The translations under genes and the position numbers were made by a program. A stretch of 64,000 nt of DNA, from assembly GCF_004358185.1 (NCBI RefSeq), contig NZ_SMUV01000073.1, positions 186,001-250,000 of the forward strand, read 5' to 3'. Below, in pieces: positions 60,308 through 64,000 of this stretch. Position 1 is the stretch's first letter; each line of letters starts with the position of its first letter. This stretch comes from Antarcticimicrobium luteum (GTDB lineage Bacteria; Pseudomonadota; Alphaproteobacteria; Rhodobacterales; Rhodobacteraceae). The notes beneath the pieces were generated by a model that worked only from the letters and a program-made list of their open reading frames with translations, ran no database searches and was not told the DNA's origin.

Positions 60308-61708
60308 TTTCAGGCCGCGCTGCTGGCGCTCGGCCTCGACCGGCGTGGCCGCCAGCCGCTCCACACACAGCTGACCGAGGCGCTGCGCCACCTGATCCTG
60401 ATCGGACAGGCCGCCCCCGGCGCCCGTCTGCCCGCGAGCCGCCAGCTGGCGCTCGATCTCTCGGTGTCGCGCCAGACCGCGCTGACCGCGCTCGACCAGC
60501 TCATCGCCGAGGGCTATCTGGAAACCCGGCCCGGCGCCGGCACCTTCGTGGCGCGCGATCTGCCGGATCTGGCCCCGCCCGCCGCGCCCGGACCCGTCGG
60601 TCCCGTGCCCGAGGGGCCGCAACCGCTTCGCCCGTTCGAGCCGGGCATCCCCGACATGACCCTGTTCCCCCACGCCGCCTGGGCGCGCCATCTGGACCGT
60701 GCCTGGCGGCGGCCGGACCCGGCACTGCTGGACCGGCCCGATCCGCTGGGCTGGCCGCCACTGCGCGCCGCCATCGCGGCGCATCTGGCCGCCTGGCGCG
60801 GCATCGCCTGCGCCGCGGGTCAGGTGGTGATCACTTCGGGCGCGGTGGAAACCTTCGAGCTGCTGGCGCACGCGGCCTTCCGCCCCGGCGAGGCGGTACT
60901 GACCGAAGAGCCCGGCTATGCCCCCATGCGCCGAGCGCTGCGGCGCGCGGGCCTCGGGACCACGCCCATGCCGGTGGACGGCGACGGCGCCCTCCTCCCG
61001 GAGGGGAGCGACGCCCGCGGCGCCATCGTCACCCCCTCGCGCCACCACCCCACCGGCATGACCATGCCGCTGCCGCGCCGTCTGGCGCTGCTCGACTGGG
61101 CACAGCGGAGCGCGGCCTGGGTGATCGAGGACGATTACGACAGCGAGTTTCGCTATACCGGCGCGCCGCTGCCGGCGCTGGCCTCGCTGGCGGCGGAATG
61201 GACGATCTATGTCGGCAGCTTCTCCAAACTGCTCTCGCCCGCCCTGCGGCTGGGCTATTTCGTGGTGCCGGCCGCCCTGCTGACCCCGGTCCGCGCGGCG
61301 CTGGCGGAAACCGGCCCGCGCGCCTCGCTGGTGCCGCAACCGGCGCTGGCACGGTTCATGGAAAGCGGCGAGTTCGCCACCCACCTGCGGCGGATGCGCC
61401 GGATCTATGGCCAGCGGCAGAAGGTGCTGCGCGCCGCGCTCGCCCGCCATCTGCCCGACCACCTGACCGCGCCGCCGGACCCGTCGGGGATGCACCTGCT
61501 CTGCGGTATCGGGCCTGCCCTGCGCGGGCTTTCCGATACTGAAATCGCCGCCGAGGCAGCAGAGGCCGGGATCAGTCTGCGCGCCCTCTCCGCCTATTGG
61601 CCCGGCGGGGCCGGACCGCAGGGGCTTATCCTGGGCTATGCGGGCTTTGCCCCGGAGAGGATCGAGGCGGCGGTGATCCGCCTGACCGCCGCGCTCAGGA
61701 CGGCTTAG
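60275..61708 (+). CDS. MocR-family regulator (GntR HTH fused to aminotransferase-like domain)
   Basis: A 477-residue protein from the ATG at 60275 (a second ATG at 60293 is possible). GntR winged helix: PLHTQLTEALRHLILIGQAAPGARLPASRQLALDLSVSRQTALTALDQL. The C-terminal fold-type I PLP domain carries VIEDDYDSEFRYTG and the PLP lysine region YVGSFSKLLSPALRLGYFV. Likely senses PLP or an amino compound and controls the divergent flavin-binding gene. Its stop interlocks with that of ytoQ. Confidence 0.92.
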   Translation: MTSSDKMTNTNFQAALLALGLDRRGRQPLHTQLTEALRHLILIGQAAPGARLPASRQLALDLSVSRQTALTALDQLIAEGYLETRPGAGTFVARDLPDLAPPAAPGPVGPVPEGPQPLRPFEPGIPDMTLFPHAAWARHLDRAWRRPDPALLDRPDPLGWPPLRAAIAAHLAAWRGIACAAGQVVITSGAVETFELLAHAAFRPGEAVLTEEPGYAPMRRALRRAGLGTTPMPVDGDGALLPEGSDARGAIVTPSRHHPTGMTMPLPRRLALLDWAQRSAAWVIEDDYDSEFRYTGAPLPALASLAAEWTIYVGSFSKLLSPALRLGYFVVPAALLTPVRAALAETGPRASLVPQPALARFMESGEFATHLRRMRRIYGQRQKVLRAALARHLPDHLTAPPDPSGMHLLCGIGPALRGLSDTEIAAEAAEAGISLRALSAYWPGGAGPQGLILGYAGFAPERIEAAVIRLTAALRTA

Positions 61709-62154
61709 CCCGGCAGCGCGCCGGTCAGCACATAGCGCAGGATCTCGACCACCTGGGCCGGCTCTTCGGCCACGGCCAGTGCGGCGGCATGCACCTCTTT
61801 CAACGCATGCTGATGCTCCGGCGGGTTCAGCACGATGATCGACTTGCCCAGCGCCGCGGCATAACCTGCGTCAAAGGCCGCGTTCCACTGTTTGTATTTC
61901 TCGCCGAAACGCACCACTACAACATCGGCGTCCGCGATCCCCTTGCGGGTGCGGATGGCGTTGACCATCGCGCCCTTGTGATCGTGCCAGAACTTGTTGT
62001 CCTCCGCGCCCAGGATCGCCACACCGCAATCGTCGCTGGCAGCGTGATCGGTCACCGGCGCGCTGAAGGCCACATCGAGCCCTTCGGCCCCGGCGATGAT
62101 CTGTTCACGCCAGTCGGTGTGGATTTCGCCGGAAAGATAAACACTCAGGGTCAT
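61705..62154 (-). CDS. YtoQ family protein
   Basis: A 149-residue protein matching the YtoQ family (predicted nucleoside-2-deoxyribosyltransferase-like fold): MTLSVYLSGEIHTDWRE at the N-terminus, PVTDHAASDDCG, and NKFWHDHKGAMVNAIRTRKGI, ending in GKSIIVLNPPEHQHAL. Function unproven. The start at 62154 is preceded by AGGAA; the longer upstream frame lacks family similarity. Confidence 0.9.
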   Translation of the reverse strand: MTLSVYLSGEIHTDWREQIIAGAEGLDVAFSAPVTDHAASDDCGVAILGAEDNKFWHDHKGAMVNAIRTRKGIADADVVVVRFGEKYKQWNAAFDAGYAAALGKSIIVLNPPEHQHALKEVHAAALAVAEEPAQVVEILRYVLTGALPG

Positions 62155-62214
62155 GGGCTGGTTCCTCGATTTCCTCGTTGCCTCCGACATAGCGCGCGGG
62201 CGCGCCCAAGGCCA

Positions 62215-62856
62215 CTAGCCCTGATCGAACCGCAGAAGGCATGCGGTCACCTCGGCATCCTCGACCTGACCGAACTCGCGATAATGGGCGCCCACCGCCC
62301 AGAACTCCTGTGGGGCTTCCAGGCAGATCACCCTGTCGGCCTCCGCCTCCAGCCGCGAAATGATGTCGGCCGGGGCCACCGGCACCGCGATCCAGACGGC
62401 CGCCGGTTTCTGCGCGCGCAGCGCCTTGACCGCCACGCGGATGGTGGCCCCGGTGGCGATGCCGTCATCGACCAGGATCGCTGTCCTGCCCGCCACCGGC
62501 ACCGGATCGCGCCCGGGCAGGTATCGGGCGCGGCGGTCCTCGATCTCGGCCTTCAGCGCGTCGATCCGGCCCTCGAAATCCGCCTCGCTCAGCCCGGCGG
62601 CGCGCAGGATCGCGGTGTTGAACAGCGTGGTCGGTGCCGGCCCGTCAACGATCGCGCCGGCGGCAAGCTCGGCATGGCCGGGCATGCCGATCTTGCGCAC
62701 CAGCACCAGATCCAGCGGCGCGCCGAGCGCCCCGGCGACCTCTGCGGCCAGCGGCACGCCGCCGCGCGGCAGGGCCAGCACCACCGGATCCTGCGGCGCG
62801 GCCCGGGCCACCGCCCTGGCCAGTTGCTTTCCGGCGTCGTCACGATCCTGAAACAT
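62215..62856 (-). CDS. phosphoribosyltransferase family protein
   Basis: A 213-residue protein with the PRPP-binding motif VDDGIATGATI (near residue 133) and the flanking type I phosphoribosyltransferase fold (LALPRGGVPLAAEVAGALGAPLDLVLVRKIG). Such stand-alone proteins are often annotated as predicted phosphoribosyltransferases; substrate unknown. Start ATG at 62856 gives the family N-terminus MFQDRDDAGKQLA. Confidence 0.9.
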   Translation of the reverse strand: MFQDRDDAGKQLARAVARAAPQDPVVLALPRGGVPLAAEVAGALGAPLDLVLVRKIGMPGHAELAAGAIVDGPAPTTLFNTAILRAAGLSEADFEGRIDALKAEIEDRRARYLPGRDPVPVAGRTAILVDDGIATGATIRVAVKALRAQKPAAVWIAVPVAPADIISRLEAEADRVICLEAPQEFWAVGAHYREFGQVEDAEVTACLLRFDQG

Positions 62857-62938
62857 GCTGCGGCCTCCATATCGCACCCGGCCCGCCCCACTATGCCGCG
62901 CGCCGCGCGCCCCGGCCAGCCCCCGGACCGCCGCATGC

Positions 62939-62962
62939 AAAAAGGGGCGCCGCCGCGCCCCC
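62939..62962 (-). terminator. Rho-independent terminator after pheT
   Basis: Stem GGGGCGC / GCGCCCC with a CGCC loop and T5 on the minus strand, about 45 bp after the pheT stop. Confidence 0.75.
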
Positions 62963-63005
62963 TTCCTCGTCGCCCGAACACGCCCCCCCCCCGGAGGGGG
63001 CCGCC

Positions 63006-64000
63006 TCAGCCGCGCAGCACGCCGCCGGTGGCCTTGGCGACCTTTTCGACGATCTTCCTGCCCACCGCCTCGATCTCGGCCTCGGTCAGGGTCTTGTCAC
63101 GGGGCTGCAGCCGCACGCTCAGCGCCAGCGACTTCTTGCCCTCGCCCAGCGAACCGCCGATGAACTCGTCGAAGACGCGCACATCCTCGATCAGCGCCTT
63201 GTCGGCGCCGGCGGCGGCATTGACCAGCGTCAGCGCCTCGACCCCGGTATCGACGACAAAGGCGAAATCGCGCTCCACCGCCTGCAGGTCGCGCAGCTCC
63301 AGCGCGGCGCGGGTGGCGCCCGATCTGCGCGGCAGCGGCACCTCCTGCGGGAACAGGGTAAAGGCAACCGCTGGCCCCTTCACATCCATCGCCTCAAGCA
63401 CCCGCGGGTGCAGCTCGCCGAAGATGCCCAGCACCTTTTTCGGACCCAGACAGATCCGCCCGTGCCGGCCCGGATGCCACCAGTCCGGCCCGTCGCGCAG
63501 GATTTGCACCTTGGCCGGCGCGCCGATGGCGGCCAGCACCGCCTCGGCATCCGCCTTGGCGTCAAAGACGTCGACCGGGCGGGTGGTGCCATGCACGTCG
63601 CGCGGCCCGGTGCGGCCCACCAGCAGGCCGGCGATCATCTCGTGCTGCTGCTCGGGTTCGCCGCCGTGGAAGGCCGGGCCGATCTCGAACAGCGCCAGAT
63701 CGGCAAAGCCGCGCGCCTGGTTGCGCGCCGCCGCCTGCAGCAGCCCGGGCAGCAGCGAGGGGCGCATGTGGCTCATCTCGGAACTGATCGGGTTTTCCAG
63801 CATCGCCCCGTCACCGCCGCCGAACAGCGCGGCGCAGGCCTGATCGATGAAGGAATAGCTGATGCACTCGTTATAACCCAGCGCGGCAGAGGTGCGCCGC
63901 GCGGTCTGCAACCGGCGCTGCATCGGCGTCATCACCGGTTTCGGCACCCCCGCGGTGATCCGCGGCAGCGGCCGGCCCTGAAGCCCCGTCAGCGAGGCGA
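63006..64000 (-). CDS. pheT: phenylalanine--tRNA ligase beta subunit, C-terminal part (5' end outside window)
   Basis: The frame stays open to the right edge (SLTGLQGRPLPRITAG), so the start lies outside. Visible parts: B5-to-B6/B7-type catalytic-like core (RRTSAALGYNECISYSFI, PLLPGLLQA-type segment PSLLPGLLQAAARNQARGFADLALFEIGPAF) and the C-terminal FDX-ACB anticodon-binding domain (AVERDFAFVVDTGVEALTLV to the end). The beta subunit partners PheS to charge tRNA-Phe; pheS would be upstream beyond the window. Confidence 0.95.
   Translation of the reverse strand, partial: ASLTGLQGRPLPRITAGVPKPVMTPMQRRLQTARRTSAALGYNECISYSFIDQACAALFGGGDGAMLENPISSEMSHMRPSLLPGLLQAAARNQARGFADLALFEIGPAFHGGEPEQQHEMIAGLLVGRTGPRDVHGTTRPVDVFDAKADAEAVLAAIGAPAKVQILRDGPDWWHPGRHGRICLGPKKVLGIFGELHPRVLEAMDVKGPAVAFTLFPQEVPLPRRSGATRAALELRDLQAVERDFAFVVDTGVEALTLVNAAAGADKALIEDVRVFDEFIGGSLGEGKKSLALSVRLQPRDKTLTEAEIEAVGRKIVEKVAKATGGVLRG

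Noticed and set aside
1-64000. CRISPR arrays, insertion sequences, prophage, tRNA and rRNA genes
   Set aside because: Looked for on both strands; no regularly spaced repeats, transposase, integrase, phage or rRNA/tRNA signatures were seen.

Overview
The window is about 64 kb of GC-rich (roughly two-thirds G+C), densely coded chromosomal DNA from an alphaproteobacterium, most likely a member of the Rhodobacterales (Rhodobacteraceae, Roseobacteraceae or Paracoccaceae). Several kinds of evidence point there: FnrL with the Rhodobacter-type cysteine pattern, a membrane-anchored CycM-type cytochrome c, DUF1013/TrcR, a TIGR02302/DUF4175 protein, COQ9, a decaprenyl-type polyprenyl synthase, ETF-ubiquinone oxidoreductase and a small SRP RNA beside dnaX. 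The genus cannot be fixed from this window. No insertion sequence, prophage, CRISPR array, tRNA or rRNA gene was seen, and both edges cut a gene (a zinc-ribbon-type protein on the left, pheT on the right).

Layout. 0-7 kb: a minus-strand cluster argH - 39-aa LptM-like lipoprotein - DUF2834 - lysA - TIGR02302, with a TlpA thioredoxin divergent from argH. 7-11 kb: a small membrane protein, a sterol-desaturase-family hydroxylase, an LprI-like protein, DNA glycosylase Tag and an EAL phosphodiesterase. 11-13 kb: phaA-phaB of polyhydroxybutyrate synthesis, with a palindrome of the PhaR-site type upstream. 13-18 kb: DUF465, TrmN6 and DUF2007 proteins, polyprenyl synthase, ispE and a TPR protein. 18-22 kb: ETF-QO, SoxR with its divergent target gene, and greA. 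22-27 kb: a membrane protein, a divergent SHMT-like enzyme, fnrL and hemN around an FNR box. 26.6-32.4 kb: a yejABEF-type peptide importer. 32-38 kb: cycM, pheA, an SRPBCC protein, nudC and a 5'-nucleotidase-like enzyme. 37.6-43.6 kb: SRP RNA, bacteriohemerythrin, dnaX, a nicotinamidase-like hydrolase with a GlxA-type regulator, ybaB and recR. 43.6-50.6 kb: trcR, RNase T2, two quinone oxidoreductases, COQ9 and rpsU. 50.6-64 kb: mntH/mntR, P450/MarR, ppk2, Lrp/ald, mscS and mscL, a GST, a flavin-binding protein with a MocR regulator, ytoQ, a phosphoribosyltransferase and pheT.

Most of the content is ordinary core metabolism. The clearest extra information is in the regulatory DNA. At least six regulator genes sit beside, or match, a readable operator: SoxR, FnrL, MarR, Lrp/AsnC, MocR and a PhaR-type site. 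The window also holds a 39-residue lipoprotein gene that translationally overlaps argH. I did not find convincing evidence of a wholly new multi-gene system. The best candidates for new biology are the divergent SHMT-like enzyme, the P450/MarR pair, the flavoprotein/MocR pair and a 5'-nucleotidase-like protein with no signal peptide.
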